From contig CM063502.1 in NCBI GenBank assembly GCA_032207245.1, positions 64,828,644-64,892,643 on the forward strand: a stretch of 64,000 bases of DNA, in the 5' to 3' direction. The notes under the pieces were generated by a model that was given only the letters and a program-made list of their open reading frames with translations, did no database searches and was not told where the DNA came from. Source of the stretch: Pardosa pseudoannulata (lineage: Eukaryota > Arthropoda > Arachnida > Araneae > Lycosidae). Both the position numbers and the translations under genes were made by a program. Shown piece by piece: positions 25,700-37,639 of the stretch; position 1 is the stretch's first letter, and the number at the start of each line of letters is the position of its first letter.

Positions 25700-28600
25700 C
25701 TGAAAAATTCAAGTAATATTAAATATATGTAAATTAATTCACAGCCTATTTAAAAAGCGAGAAAATATAATAAGAATACTGTTAAAATAAATAAAAATGA
25801 CAAAATTGAGTTATATAGCCAGTGGTGGCTCATGACTTGAAATCACACCCATCTGTAATCATTAAAACTTACAGGAGAAAAGTGCCCTCTCAATTAAAAC
25901 TGACATATCTACCAGATGATTTATATAGTGGTAACCAGAAACTTCTCATTTACAAACACATACACAAAAGTGTACATTTTCAAAAAAACTTTTTGTCCTG
26001 CTATCTCCAGTCATTTTCAATTGTTTGGCATTTAGATTTACTATTAAAGGTGAATTAGTTTAAGATCCAGTTTAGATCTGCTTTAACTGTCTTATTTTAG
26101 CCTGATAACAAAAAGAAATTTTTTGGGACCTATTAAACCATCAGAAAGTTCTCAAAGCATATTTACAGAAGCATAGTTTTATTTTTTCATTAGTTTCTGC
26201 TTTAGGCATCCTAGATACCAGTTTAAATAATATTTTACACAAGTATACAGAAGAATTATAGCATAAAGCTTTATCTATTAACCAGAAACTGAAAATTTTA
26301 AATAAAATAAAAATAATTCCCACTTATCCCACATTCAAATTGCAAAACATTTGAATTTACCTATGGAAACACTTAATGGCATAATTATTAAATAAGAGAT
26401 TACATACAAGCATGTACTATAATCTTTAAAGACAAAAGTGCTGAAAAGGAAAAAATAGGAACACAAAATCAATTTATTTGATAGTTTAAATGAGTGGGTT
26501 CAAAGAACATCTCACAGTACACACAATTAATGCATTTTTCATGACTTTCTATTTAAAAAGTTTTAATTACTTGGTCCTATAGAAAACTTCTTCAGCGAGT
26601 TCCACTATATATATACATACATATTACAAATTCTTAATGCTTTTATTATTGAATATTAATATTAAATTTAACATAATTATTGTTACACTTTATGTTTTCT
26701 GGCAGTGGGAAGGTAAAAAGTAGTAAAATATATAATTGGTTCAATTCAGTTTCATATACCACACTCTTCCCACCCACCCCCCAAAAAAAATCCTGCCTAT
26801 GGCCCTGTATTTCATTAAATTATTGGTAACGCTGTTTTCTTTTGAGATGGTCATATGACTACATCTAAAGGATGAAAGAGAATTTAAAAACACCATCATG
26901 ACAAATGTCTCCTTTGCCACGCCTTACTTTCAGCCCTGCAGTTTCTACAGTTTTTAAGCATATTCAGAAATTAGAACGAAGATATTATATATCTGGATGG
27001 TTAGCTTATACTTTTGAACACATATCAGATGATGACACATGAAATTTTTAGAAAGAGGTATTAGAGTATATCATCATAAGCATTTTAATTATTAGTGCAT
27101 TCTAAAAGCATTTAACGAATGAATAACTTGCTACAAATCACTCAAATACCTTTTATATAAGTATATAGATCTTGAAAACTTTTATAGACTCTTAAAAAAT
27201 CAAGTGCTTTATAAATTTTGTTGAAATAAATACTGTTACCATCAAAGAGAAGATTTTATAATGCACTACTAGACTGCCATTAAAAGCTACCTCAAAACAG
27301 ACAGTTATTTTGTATTTTAAAATTCTGAATCCATTAGATGAGTTGTTTTTTATTTAAATCCAATACTGAATGATTATTAAAAACGTGTTTTATATCATTA
27401 GTTTCGGGATGTGAAAATAAATACTAAAATAGCTAAGAATTGAAACATAAAAGAAATTAAATTGCAGATTAAGACACTTGGCAGAATTTATTAAATTATC
27501 CAAAGGCTTGCTGAATCGGCAGGGCAGAAAATATAGCTAAACTCTGTTGAAATGTAACTGCGTACAAGAAATAAGTAACAGTAACTGAGGAAAAAGACCA
27601 TGAAACAAATCGCTTATTTCAATAAACTTTAATGATATTCAATCAACTCACAAACTATTTTTGTGATCTTTTTGCGCTTTTACCAATGATGTAAACTTTT
27701 TCCTTTGTATGAGCCTACATAATGATTCTTTGTGTCACTCTCGACTGAAAATGCCACGTGATACAAAAAAAAATTGTTACAATAGTTCATTTTAAATTAG
27801 TACGCAATAAAAAACAATACGTTGGGGGCAATGGCAGATTTCTTAATAAGATCATAATAATGTACGAAAATCATTTCCAGTTGATGTTGTATAATATTCA
27901 CAAAAATTAAAAAAAAAAATGCTCTAAATATTTACCATATGCCAGAAAATCATTGTCAAACATAAACTTGTAATACAGTTTTATATATATTTCTAAACTA
28001 TTTCAAAATATGCATAAAATATTATACTGTACCATGGATTCTCCGTGTCAAGTGACGCAACTAACAACCAAAACCAAAACACTGAAAAGACCGGGGCTGT
28101 TTGCGTAATCGCTGACGAATCTGTGTGAGTCACCAAAGGAGTCGTTCATCACAGTAATATTATTCAGTCCAGAAATTACACCTGGAATTATAATGTATTA
28201 ATATTTAAACTGTTACAAGTAGTAGATATTTTACGAATTAAAGATGAATTTGGAACAAAATAAGAAATTTTTTATTAGCATAAGTGGGAACTAATGTTTA
28301 ATAATTGATTATAATAGGTAAGAAAGGAGATCGAAATTATTCTTTACTTCTTACTGTAACGGATATCATGTATATATATTTTTCATATGCTCTAAATAAA
28401 TGCTCGCTTGTATAAACATGTCTAAGTTATTGTTTAACACACATGATTCGATAAACTGGAGGGAGCTGTGGAGTTTCTTTCAAAGCCGAAATAATGTGAA
28501 ACACAAAAATATAATAAGCTTCTTAAATGTATTCCTTATATTCGGGATTTACTAAAATTTGTAATCTTTAGATATATTCATTTAAGAAATATTTCCCTTG

Positions 28601-28828
28601 TACTTTTCTATAATTTAATTCACTTTATTTGTTTTACTTCCTGAATACCTCCTGGATCACCTACCTAGATCACAAATTGCAAATTATGCAAGGACTCGCA
28701 GTGATGATATGTTTTATTTGAATGCCAATCCTTTAAATTCAAAATAAGTAAAGAAAGCTTTCAATCCTCAGAAAGAAATAATTATAACTATACTTGTAGG
28801 TGATTCTGAAGATTAACCAACCTCTTAC
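25700..28828. other. Region upstream of the SLC6 coding exons (probable 5' intron)
   Basis: AT-rich, with no convincing coding. A less AT-rich patch at 28030-28150 with several CpG dinucleotides is the only compositional change. It is an intron if the 5' exon call near 28.83 kb is right. Confidence 0.5.
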
Positions 28829-28970
28829 CGCTCTGCTTTGTCAGAGTTCGTGAATCCCGCTGCTGGTATGAGTGTTCGTAGCCGTTCAGTATCGGCTTTA
28901 AGAAGTAGGTACTAGTCTCATTAGCCGTTATGTAGCAAAAAAATAGACCGTAGAGCTCCAAACTGAACTG
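28829..28970 (-). promoter_or_regulatory. Candidate 5' untranslated exon and promoter of the SLC6 gene
   Basis: A non-coding first exon is required by the acceptor at 25700. The best nearby donor on this strand is GCG|GTAAGA at 28829/28828, preceded by about 140 bases that are less AT-rich than the surroundings and by TTCAGTTCAGTTT near 28970, which resembles an arthropod initiator. It contains a short upstream reading frame. This is inference from splice signals and composition only. A second less AT-rich patch at 28030-28150 is an alternative. Confidence 0.25.
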
Positions 28971-29134
28971 AACTCCACTTACCAATTTTTTAAATTTAAA
29001 AACTGGATGATTCTTAAAAATTCCTTCAGCAAATCAATATGTGTACAATCCCCTCGTAATCGGTCAACCTTCCCGTTCATACAAAACCAAGCTAGCAACG
29101 TTATGTTGAGGCAACCTTGTATTATATTCATTAG

Positions 29135-29272
29135 GCCAATGTCTATATCGCATGTTGGCCAACTGTAGGCCAACAGTTAACTATTGGTTGTTTCGAACAT
29201 AATGCCAACTGAATGCCATAGTAATATTACGATATGCCAACGTAATACTAGGCTGTGCCAACTAAATACCAA
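29135..29272. repeat. Degenerate GCCAA-rich repeat block
   Basis: GCCAA or one-mismatch forms start at 29135, 29158, 29169, 29204, 29215, 29236, 29257 and 29268. Most spacings are 11 or 21-23 bp, so the words lie near one face of the helix. It could be a decayed short tandem repeat or a cluster of TTGGC half sites. Confidence 0.5.
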
Positions 29273-29906
29273 TAATTACAAATTCTCGTGTTTGTAATAA
29301 TGACTGTCAAACTGCAATCCATGATTTTTGTTTATTATTTTGCTATAGTGTATAACAGAATATACATATACTTTGTCTATGTACTATTTTTTAAAAGTAA
29401 ACTGATGTTTTCTTGCTTTTTAACCTTTAAGCTTCGGCTGACCGCTAGCTTGTGTTTGGACTACAAATCGGCAGCATTTTCGAAAATTCCTCCCCCCTCC
29501 TTCCACTTTCTCAAGAGGGAAAAACGTTTTGTCCTATTGTCACTCTCTGGGAGTGGAGGACGTTACAATGCAGGGTTGTTCTAAAACCAGTCTGAAAGTT
29601 GTTATTTGACATCTCACTTTGAGGAAGACCGTTAAATTTTGGAGCCATGATCAGATTAAATAAAAAAATAAAAGACGAAGGAAAGAAACTTCGACTCTCT
29701 TCCAAACGGATTTGGTTCACAAGATAGAATGAATAGTTTACAAATAACTGCTGGACATGGACAAAAAATCGCCAGTTGTTCCACCTGTTGCCAAACAAAA
29801 TCCATTTCTTCCTTCCCGATACTGATGCACTCAGAAAAACTTCAAGAATAGGGAGGGACTGGCCAAATGACAAGTGAGTAATGACCCCGTCAATGCAAAA
29901 GGGGAG

Positions 29907-30002
29907 AAATATCTACGGTACAACTGTTGCACCCTAGCCGACTTTTGGGTTTCTAAATATTTATGGTACAACTGCTGTACCAGCCGAATCCTAAAAGTTA
30001 AA
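29907..30002. repeat. 48-bp tandem duplication
   Basis: Two adjacent degenerate copies, each with AAATAT, GGTACAACTG and AGCCGA in order, offset by 48 bp. Confidence 0.65.
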
Positions 30003-30268
30003 ATTAAAATAATTTTTAAATTCTGCAGGATTTGAAAACAGAGAATAGATAAAAATATTCGAGATAGGTGATTTTAGTCCCCACCACACATTTCATGTTT
30101 TACATTGATTCGATCTATTCATTCCTCTGAAATCTTTATTAAATTTTTTTAATGGTACAAACTACTTTTTAAATAAGAAAAATGTACATGCTAAATGTAT
30201 ATTTTAACACAATTCCAGATTTTACATGGTCTTCTGAAAAGTTTTGTAATAAATTTTCTTCTCAAATA

Positions 30269-30368
30269 NNNNNNNNNNNNNNNNNNNNNNNNNNNNNNNN
30301 NNNNNNNNNNNNNNNNNNNNNNNNNNNNNNNNNNNNNNNNNNNNNNNNNNNNNNNNNNNNNNNNNNNN
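30269..30368. other. Assembly gap (100 N)
   Basis: Exactly 100 N, the conventional size for a gap of unknown length. The sequences on its two sides do not obviously belong to the same element. Confidence 1.
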
Positions 30369-30386
30369 TGCTTTCAATACGATCTT

Positions 30387-30404
30387 TACCCGGCGCCTCC
30401 ACCA
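30387..30404 (-). other. Primer binding site of the orphan LTR
   Basis: The plus strand reads TACCCGGCGCCTCCACCA, which ends in CCA and looks like the 3' end of a tRNA. Its complement therefore fits a minus-strand primer binding site starting TGG, three bases after the LTR end. I do not identify the tRNA. Confidence 0.6.
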
Positions 30405-30407
30405 AAC

Positions 30408-30740
30408 TGTCGCGTAGATGAGATGAATTGAACTTCGAGAATTGAATGATAAACGCTCAAGACCAGTTCAAGATTTTATTACCAAGCAAATGAAGGGAGT
30501 CCTGCTTGTATACACTTTTAGAACCTTCCAGACTTGGAAGGTCCCGCAGAAAATTAGGAACTAAATTTACATAAATTTGCATAATGAAATTAAATTAACA
30601 TAAATTAAATCCAAGTTAAAATCAATTATTAAAGGCAGCTTGCCTCGCTTGTTTTCGAACCCGGAACCTCCCGTTCACGAGTCCGCCGCTTTACCGACTA
30701 CGCCACGGCGTCCTTGCCGAAAGGAACGATTTTCGCTACA
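30408..30740 (-). mobile_element. Orphan LTR of a retrotransposon, 333 bp
   Basis: On the minus strand it begins TGTAGCG at 30740 and ends CGCGACA at 30408, giving near-inverted TGT...ACA termini. AATAAA lies about 65 bases before the end. It is followed after three bases by a tRNA primer binding site, so this is a 5' LTR. The internal region should continue left into the N gap, but the sequence beyond the gap does not look like retrotransposon, so the element is truncated or lost in the gap. It contains a tRNA-like segment. Confidence 0.6.
30645..30714 (-). ncRNA. tRNA-like segment inside the orphan LTR
   Basis: On the minus strand TGGCGTAGTCGG (30705-30694) is a perfect A box and GGTTCGAAAAC (30661-30651) a good B box. 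The block is GC-rich in an AT-rich LTR. The 5' and 3' arms do not form an acceptor stem and no CCA-proximal pairing is seen, so it is a tRNA-derived relic or internal pol III promoter rather than a working tRNA gene. Confidence 0.5.
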
Positions 30741-31112
30741 ATATTTTAGAATATTTTATGTAAACAAAATTTTTAAATGAAACCACCGAACATCGTAAAT
30801 CACTAATATAATATAAATATCAATTTCTAATTTAAATATTTTTCAAAATTTTCAATGAATTTCAACATGAATTTTAAAATCAAATGCAATCAATAATTAT
30901 TAAAACAATTTCTCTTAGAAACGGTAAATAGAAAAATAATTGAAAGTCCTGCTGTTTGATTGTTCACAAAATTAAGTTTCTTGATTCTTGTTTACGCATA
31001 ATTTGCACAGCAAAATAAACAAAATATATTAAATTTTTACACTGTTAACATAAAAATAAACAAAATAATTCTTAAATAACTTCTTTAGTATTATCAATCA
31101 AATGAGAGAAAC
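30741..31112. other. Spacer between the orphan LTR and the BEL element
   Basis: AT-rich; nothing recognised. Confidence 0.6.
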
Positions 31113-31117
31113 AATCA

Positions 31118-31456
31118 TGTTTATGCGGCATTCATCTAAATCTAAATATCCTTAAAGAATGCCTCTAATCTGTTGTGGTTCAGTGTGTTGATATCAATCC
31201 AAACTCAAAAAAAGATTCAACGAGAAAAGTTAAGAAAAATTTAATAAAGAAAATTAAGTAAAATTAACGCGTCAGCTATCATTGGAATCAAACTCTTATC
31301 TCTCTTATCTCTAGAGCGCTATAGACGCGCTTTAGGAGGAGAAAAAATAATACACAGTAGTAAGCGCATGCGCGTTGGACAGTTAGCTAAGTGCTATACA
31401 GTTTTCGTCACAAGTGACGTATGGAAGAAAGAGTTCAAGCGGTTCTCGTCGGAACA
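31118..31456 (-). repeat. 3' LTR of the BEL element
   Basis: 339 bp, same termini as the 5' LTR and about 8 substitutions. It is preceded on the element strand by a polypurine-like CGGGGGCCGGGA at about 31457-31468. Confidence 0.95.
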
Positions 31457-31468
31457 TCCCGGCCCCCG

Positions 31469-32637
31469 TTGGACAGTGGTCCAACATCATCTGGAAAGGG
31501 AAGAGGCAGGATCTTGGTGATGGCTCGTCTGAAAGTTCCAGCTGCAAGGAAACACTTGTTGAATTCTCCCCAATTTCCACGTAAGTGGGGATCGGTCCAC
31601 TTCCTTTAGAAGCACGAGTTGATCTTTTTAAAAATTGAGCTGACTCTTTGTCCACTTTGGTCTCACCTGCAGCTCGTTCAGATATTCTGTGGTCCATATA
31701 AGTCCAGAAATATTATTTAAGATCTTGGATTAATTTCCACCTAGAGGAAAAAGGCAAATCCGAAGCAGTATTAGGTTCAGGAAATGATAAAAGTGGGCCT
31801 CCGATCAAGAAATGGCCAGGAGTTAGAGGCTGCAAGTCTGTAGGGTCCGCAGAAAGTGGAGACAATGGACGTGAATTTAACACAGCTTCTATCTGTACCA
31901 CAAGAGTGGTGAGCTCTTCAAAATTTAGAATTTTTGATTTTGTAACTTTAAGTAAAATTCTTTTCATAGATTTTATATTCGCTTCCCATAGTCCACCAAA
32001 GTGGGGTGACGCTGGTGGTATAAAATTCCACTGAATTGCTTCATCGGCACAGTTAATTCTGAACAGGATTTGAACGACATATTTCAAGTAAACTATTTAG
32101 GACGTTTCTTGTTCCTTTAAAATTCGTGGCATTATCGCTCCAAATCACTGACGGTTTCGATCGCCTGGCAATAAATCTGCGAAGACATGCTAAGAATGCT
32201 TCAGCACTTAAATCTGAAACTACTTCAAAATGTGTGGCTTTTGTGCAGAAGCAAATAAATATGGCGATATATGACTTCAATATTATGCGGGTTCTCTTAA
32301 GATTAGGTCTTGTTATCACAGGGCCTGCAAAGTCTAAACCAACCTTTTCAAATGGTCTAGATGGTACAATTCTGTCTCTTGGTAAATTACCCATTATTTG
32401 TTTAACTGTTTGATTTTTCATACGGAAACATGTTATACACTTATTAATCATACGTCTCACTCGGTCTTGGCCAGACGGTATCCAATACATCTGTCTAATT
32501 AGAGACAAGGTAGTTAAAGTGCCCGAATGAAGTGAATTCTTATGGTAATAATCAATTAACAAATTAGTAAAATGATGCACTTTTGGAAGAAGTAATTGGT
32601 GTTTTTGATTATTTGAAATTGTAGACAAATTTAGCCT
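31469..32637 (-). pseudogene. BEL/Pao integrase and C-terminal domain, frameshifted
   Basis: Continuation of the polyprotein in the same frame after the TGA. 32628-32053 holds the zinc-binding HHCC region (CITC) and the core with GLDFAGPV (first Asp) and WSDNATNF (second Asp). A frameshift near 32060-32090 moves the rest to 32087-31713, with FIPPASPHFGGLWEA carrying the catalytic Glu, then LNSRPLSPL and GHFLIGGPL. A stop follows DLK at 31713, and at least one more shift splits the C-terminal DUF5641-like part (AGTFRRAITKILPLP in the last frame). The integrase is therefore inactive in this copy. Confidence 0.88.
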
Positions 32638-35600
32638 TCACCCAACTCTCAAAAGTTGATCTTCATCAAGAAATATGTTTAAAGATAGGACTTTACTGCT
32701 GTTTCGTAGTGGTCGTTTATTTTTTAGGCACTTAATTTCAGAATAAAATTCAGAGTGTTGTACCCACTTTACCAACATTTTAGTAGCATTTTTAATTTCA
32801 AAGGCACTTAAGTTATCTTTCTTCCTAGAAGTCGGTTTCAATTGGCAATTTTTGATAAATCTGAAACACCAGGCACTTATTCGAATTAATTTGCTAAATG
32901 AAGAATATTTTTCAATCAAATCGTTGTTTTTAGTTTGGTCGATAGTTACGTTCGCTACCGCAGTTTTACGAAGCTCTAAATTTTCTAAATTATTCTGAAT
33001 ATCTGTATCTTTTATAGATTGTACAATTTTAGGCCAGGTTTCCTCATCATGAATCAACCATTCAGGTCCGTTCCACCATAATTTACTGTTTTTTAGCTCG
33101 ACGACAGATAGTCCTCTAGATATTAAATCTGATGGGTTGTCTTTCCCAGGACAGTGATGCCATTCACTAGGGTTGGTGTGCTTGTGAATTTCTTGTACCC
33201 TATTTTTAACGAATGGTTTAAACCTGTCGGTTGTATTCTTTATCCAAAAGTACGTTATAGACGAATCTGTCCACAGATAACGTTTAAATGCATATTTTAA
33301 GCCTTTTGATATTCTATCACACAACCTTGCAGAAAGAAGTGCTCCCATTAGTTCAAGACGAGGTAGTGAAATTACTTTTAGTGGAGCAACTCTGCTTTTC
33401 GATGCCACAAAACTAGTAAAAATATTCCCATCACTAAGTGCTATACGTAAATAGACTACGACGCCATAAGCTTTCTTAGAAGCGTCTGAAAAACAATGCA
33501 TTTGTATTTCCTTTACTTCCTTCGGAAGAGCATTAGCTAAATAATAACGAGGAATACTAATTTCTTTTAGCTTCTCAATTTCATTGCACCATTTATTCCA
33601 TGTAGTGGTTATATTCTCAGGGAGATAATCATCCCAGTCTAGTCCTAGACACCAAATTTCTTGAATTAAACATTTAATTGTAATTATAAAAGGTCCGAGG
33701 AATCCAACGGGATCAAAAATACGACCTATCGCTTGAAGAAGATATCGTTTAGTGTTTATTCGTTTTGAAAGAAATTTCTCTAAATTTTTTGTTTCAAAAT
33801 AAAACATGTCATCATCGGCATTCCAAGAAACTCCTAACACCTTTTGGGGTAACAAAGCTTGAGTGTTAGGCTCAATAGTTTCACCTACATCTATCCCTGC
33901 TTTTTTCCATAATTCACGTAATTCTAAGGAATTAGTGTGCCACTTACGGAGAATCATACTTGCATCCTGAAATATTTTAATACTTTCTATGCTCGTAATA
34001 AAAGCTTGCTCTACATTTTCTTCGCCACTGATTAAATCGTCTACATATAAGGATGTATTTAAAATTTCACAAATTTCAGGAAAGCTTTCTACATACCTCT
34101 TTAGGTGATGCTTAATGGTTGCAGCCAGTAGAAATGGTGATGAACTTACTCCAAACAAGACTCTACATAGTCTAAACTCCTTGAGCTCTGAAACTTCTTT
34201 TGGTCTGGTGGGGGTATCGTCCCAAAGGAATCGGGCCACGTCACGGTCTTCTTCGTGTATTTCGATTTGCAGAAACGCCTGCTTAATATCTGCTGTCAAA
34301 GCAATGGGGTGTTGTCTAAATCTAATTAAAAGAAGGAAAAGATCGGGTAATAAATTTTGTCCAGTAAATAAACAGTCATTTAAGGATACCTCTCCTTTGC
34401 CATGTGAGGAAGCGTCAAATACAACTCTTAATCTACTTGTGGTTTTATCTGTTCGAATAACTGCTCTATGAGGAAGGTAGAAAGTTGTAGCTTCATCTGA
34501 AATAGGAACAGGTTCTATAATGTTCTCCTTCACGTAGCTCTCTATAACATCTTTGTATTCTGTGAATAAAACTGGATCATTCTGAAATTTGCATCGTAAT
34601 CTCGAAAATCTTTTATTTGCAACTTCTCGATTGTTTTTTAATAACTGCTTCATTTCAGGTTTCCAAGGAAGTCGTACTTTATAACGCTTGTTGTTATAGG
34701 ATATACCAGCTTCAAAATCTTTCATAATTTGCTCGTCGAAATCACTTCTGTCTTTATCTTCAGATTCAATTCCTAGATTCTCTAGTTCCCAAAACTCTCT
34801 TAACTGATCTGAAATCAATTTCTCTTCAACTATGACTTTCATACTCAGCAATTCGCTAGTTGATCCAGTACGACCCTGAAGACACCATCCAAAAATTGTT
34901 TCGCTTGCAACAAGCTTATCGTTTAAGCGTTTTAGTCTACCTGACACAACATCAAAATAATAATCTGCACCGATTAAAACTGTAATTTTATTTTCTCTGT
35001 AATTATAGCAGTCTGCAAGCTGTAACCCTTTTAGCTGTTTCTTAGCTCTAACTAAATTAATATCCGGAGCAGGAATGTTAGTAGCGGATATTTGGTCTGT
35101 TTCTAATGCTTCTATTTCTATACATGAGGAAGGTTCATTTCTATTCTCAAGTTTCAATTTTACTACATTATATTTTTTCTCTATTGGTTTATTGGTCCCG
35201 AACGAGTATACCGATAAAGTTTCTTGTCTAATAACTTGTAATTTTAACTTCTGAGAAATGTCTTGAGTAATAAAGCTTCTCTTGGAACCATTATCTAATA
35301 ACACGCGTACAATTTCTGTTTTTTCTTTGTTAGAGGATTCCCTAATTACCGCCGTGCATGTTTGAAGCAATACACTGCACTGAGAATTTTCAACCAGTTT
35401 ATTTTCTGTGCAATGAGAAATTGCCGTAATAATATTATTTTCCTGGTTATTGTCTAATTTATTTTCAAGCTTATAGCAAATAGATCTGTTATGTTTTTTA
35501 TTACACAGCTCGCATAAGTCTTTTCGCTTGCAATCTTTAATTCGATGTTGTGCTTTGAGGCACAAAAAGCATCGCGCCTGTTTTTTCAAAATATCTTTCT

Positions 35601-36837
35601 TTTCACTGACGCTCAAACTCTCACAGTGCTCCGAATCATGTTTCGCATTACAGTAAATACATGCCTCACTCACTGGTAATAAATATTCGTGCACTTGAGA
35701 ACTGTCAGTTGAGGTTCGGTATCTACCGCGTAGATTGTTTTGACTATCTCGTGAAAAATGCTTTGATCTGGCGCCACCGCCTCCCGCGTAGGAGCAATGG
35801 TTTAGCACCCTTCCCTCTTCTCCTTTAGAACTACTAAGCATTATTGATGATTCGCGACACTCAATTTCAATTTTTAAAAATTTCAATAGTTCCTTTACAT
35901 CGAATTCACCGTCGTCAGACTTATCTAAGCATTTTCTATTAAATTCAAGAGCCAGATCTGCAGGTATTAATTTTAGAAGAATGGGTTGTAACAAATGCCC
36001 GTACATACCAGAAGTGACATTTAACGATTCTAAACTTCTAATCTGCACTTCACAAGTATCGTACAATTTTCTTAGCCCGATTACATGGTTAGAATCCTTT
36101 ACAGGGTGTAGGTTTAATAATTTTGTCATGTGAGCATTTATGACCAGGTCTGTTCTTCCAAATCTTTTTTTCAATAGAGCTACAGCTTTCTCATAATTCG
36201 CATCAGAGAGTGCAAAGCCGCAAACAACATTGGCCGCTGCACCTCCTAATAATGATTTCAAATATGAAAACTTGTCAATTTTTGTTAAAGAGTTATTCGA
36301 ATCAATGGAGTTTTGGAATTGATTCCAGAATTCCAACCAACTACACGGATCTCCGTAGTATTTATCCAAAGTTAATTTAGGTAATTTAATTGATTTGGAG
36401 GAATTTATATTTCTGTTCTCAGAACTCGAATTATCCACCGAACTTCTATTTTCAGAATTCAAACTCTCTGAGAGACTATTCTGATTTAACGCTATCTCAG
36501 ACGTTTGTGCAACATTGTGTTCGTTGGAATTTGCCTGAGAATTTCTTTCGAAATGTATTGACTGAGCAGAAATTTTGGAATTCCATAGCATTATTTTCTG
36601 AGCATATTCAAATGCTGACTCTACTTCTAAATCATATTCCTCTTCATTATCAATAATATTTTGAACTTTAGAATCTAAATCTTTTAGCTCTGTGTAGAGC
36701 CTATCTAAATAATCAGAATGTTCTCTTAACGAACTTTGATCACATTTTTTAAATTCGTTCTCTATCTTATTAACGTGCTTTGTTATAGCACTACGTATAA
36801 CAGCTCTATTCTTTTTAAGCTTAAATAGCTCATCCAT
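32638..36837 (-). pseudogene. BEL/Pao gag-pol polyprotein, 1399 residues up to a premature TGA
   Basis: Retrotransposon polyprotein. The ATG at 36837 is preferred over an upstream TTG because MDELFKLKKNRAVI fits a normal gag start. In order: coiled-coil-like acidic N-terminus; DUF1759-type gag domain from KLPKL (residue 151) to KKRFGR (~228); cysteine/histidine knuckles at ~393-454 (CIYC, CFLC, CELC); aspartic protease with DNGS at 515-518; reverse transcriptase ~770-960 with VVFDAS, ADIKQAF and YVDD at 931-934; and the Pao-type RNase H with FSDAS (Asp1118) and LPRLELMGALL. The frame ends at a TGA (32640-32638) in the sequence LLRVG*RL, where relatives read through into the integrase. The same frame continues after it, so this is one point mutation. 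Confidence 0.95.
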
Positions 36838-36992
36838 TTTATAGTAATTTTGGTTTGGCAACAAATATTTATACTCAATAGTTACTGTTGAACTAACAGT
36901 TAATATTAATGTATCAAAAGTTTCTTACTTCGATCTAATGAATCACTGGTGATATCCAACTTATACTCCAAAAATCTTCGTCCGAGTACTCA

Positions 36993-37010
36993 TTCCCGGC
37001 CGATGCACCA
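36993..37010 (-). other. BEL primer binding site, tRNA-Gly type
   Basis: The plus strand reads TTCCCGGCCGATGCACCA, which matches the 3' end expected of a eukaryotic tRNA-Gly including CCA. It lies two bases from the 5' LTR end. Confidence 0.8.
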
Positions 37011-37012
37011 AG

Positions 37013-37351
37013 TGTTTATGCGGCATTCATCTAAATCTAAATATCCATAAAGAATGCCTCTAATCTGTTGTGGTTCAGTGTGTTGATATCAATCCAAACT
37101 CAAAAAAAGATTCAACGAGAAAAGTTAAGAAAAATTTAATAAAGAAAATTAAGTAAAATTAACGCGTCAGCTATCATTATAATCAAACTCTTATCTCTCT
37201 TATCTCCAGAGCGCTATAGACGTGATTTAGGAGGAGAAAAAATAATACTCAGTAGTAAGCGCATGCGCGTTGGACAGTTAGCTAAGTGCTATACAGTTTT
37301 CGTCACAAGTGACGTATGGAAGAAAGAGTTCAAACGGTTCTCGTCGGAACA
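37013..37351 (-). repeat. 5' LTR of the BEL element
   Basis: 339 bp, starting TGTTCCGACG and ending GCATAAACA on the element strand. Alignable end to end with the other LTR. Confidence 0.95.
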
Positions 37352-37639
37352 AATCATAAACATTTTTTTAAGAATTATTACATATCTAGAAATATTATTC
37401 ATTTAAACAAATTTTGATATTTTTTTAAAGAACAGAAATTTCGAACTATAAGTTCTAGAAATACAATTAAATTTTAATTTCAAAATTTTACCTTCAATGA
37501 CGAGAATTAATGCAAGCAGTAGTTTTTCCTATCCAATAACATTGCATATTTTATTCAGCTTGTACTTTAATAACTTTTAAATTTTCAAATTTCCCAAACA
37601 TTATTTTTAAATGTCACTGAAAATTTTACCGAGAATAAG

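Larger units (their letters stand above)
28971..30268. other. Intergenic region; no gene recognised
   Basis: Mixed composition. It holds the GCCAA-rich block at 29135-29272 and a 48-bp tandem duplication at 29907-30002. Short open frames on both strands (for example 29511-29873 minus) show no family motif. Confidence 0.5.
31118..37351 (-). mobile_element. Complete BEL/Pao LTR retrotransposon, 6234 bp
   Basis: Two 339-bp LTRs (31118-31456 and 37013-37351) flank a gag-pol region on the minus strand. The element is bounded by the 5-bp target duplication AATCA (31113-31117 and 37352-37356). The order from the 5' LTR is primer binding site, gag with DUF1759-type domain and zinc knuckles, protease, reverse transcriptase, RNase H and integrase, then a G-rich polypurine tract. 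I count 8 differences between the LTRs, about 2.4 percent, so insertion is fairly recent. There is no envelope-like frame. The coding region is broken by one stop and by frameshifts in the integrase. Confidence 0.95.

Noticed and set aside
29511..29873. 120-codon minus-strand frame upstream of the SLC6 gene
   Set aside because: No motif and low-complexity Phe/Asn content; no neighbouring splice signals that extend it.
30645..30714. Functional tRNA gene
   Set aside because: A and B boxes are present but the acceptor stem does not pair and no normal T-arm to acceptor transition exists.
34115..34471. 118-codon plus-strand frame inside the BEL element
   Set aside because: Antisense shadow of the reverse transcriptase.
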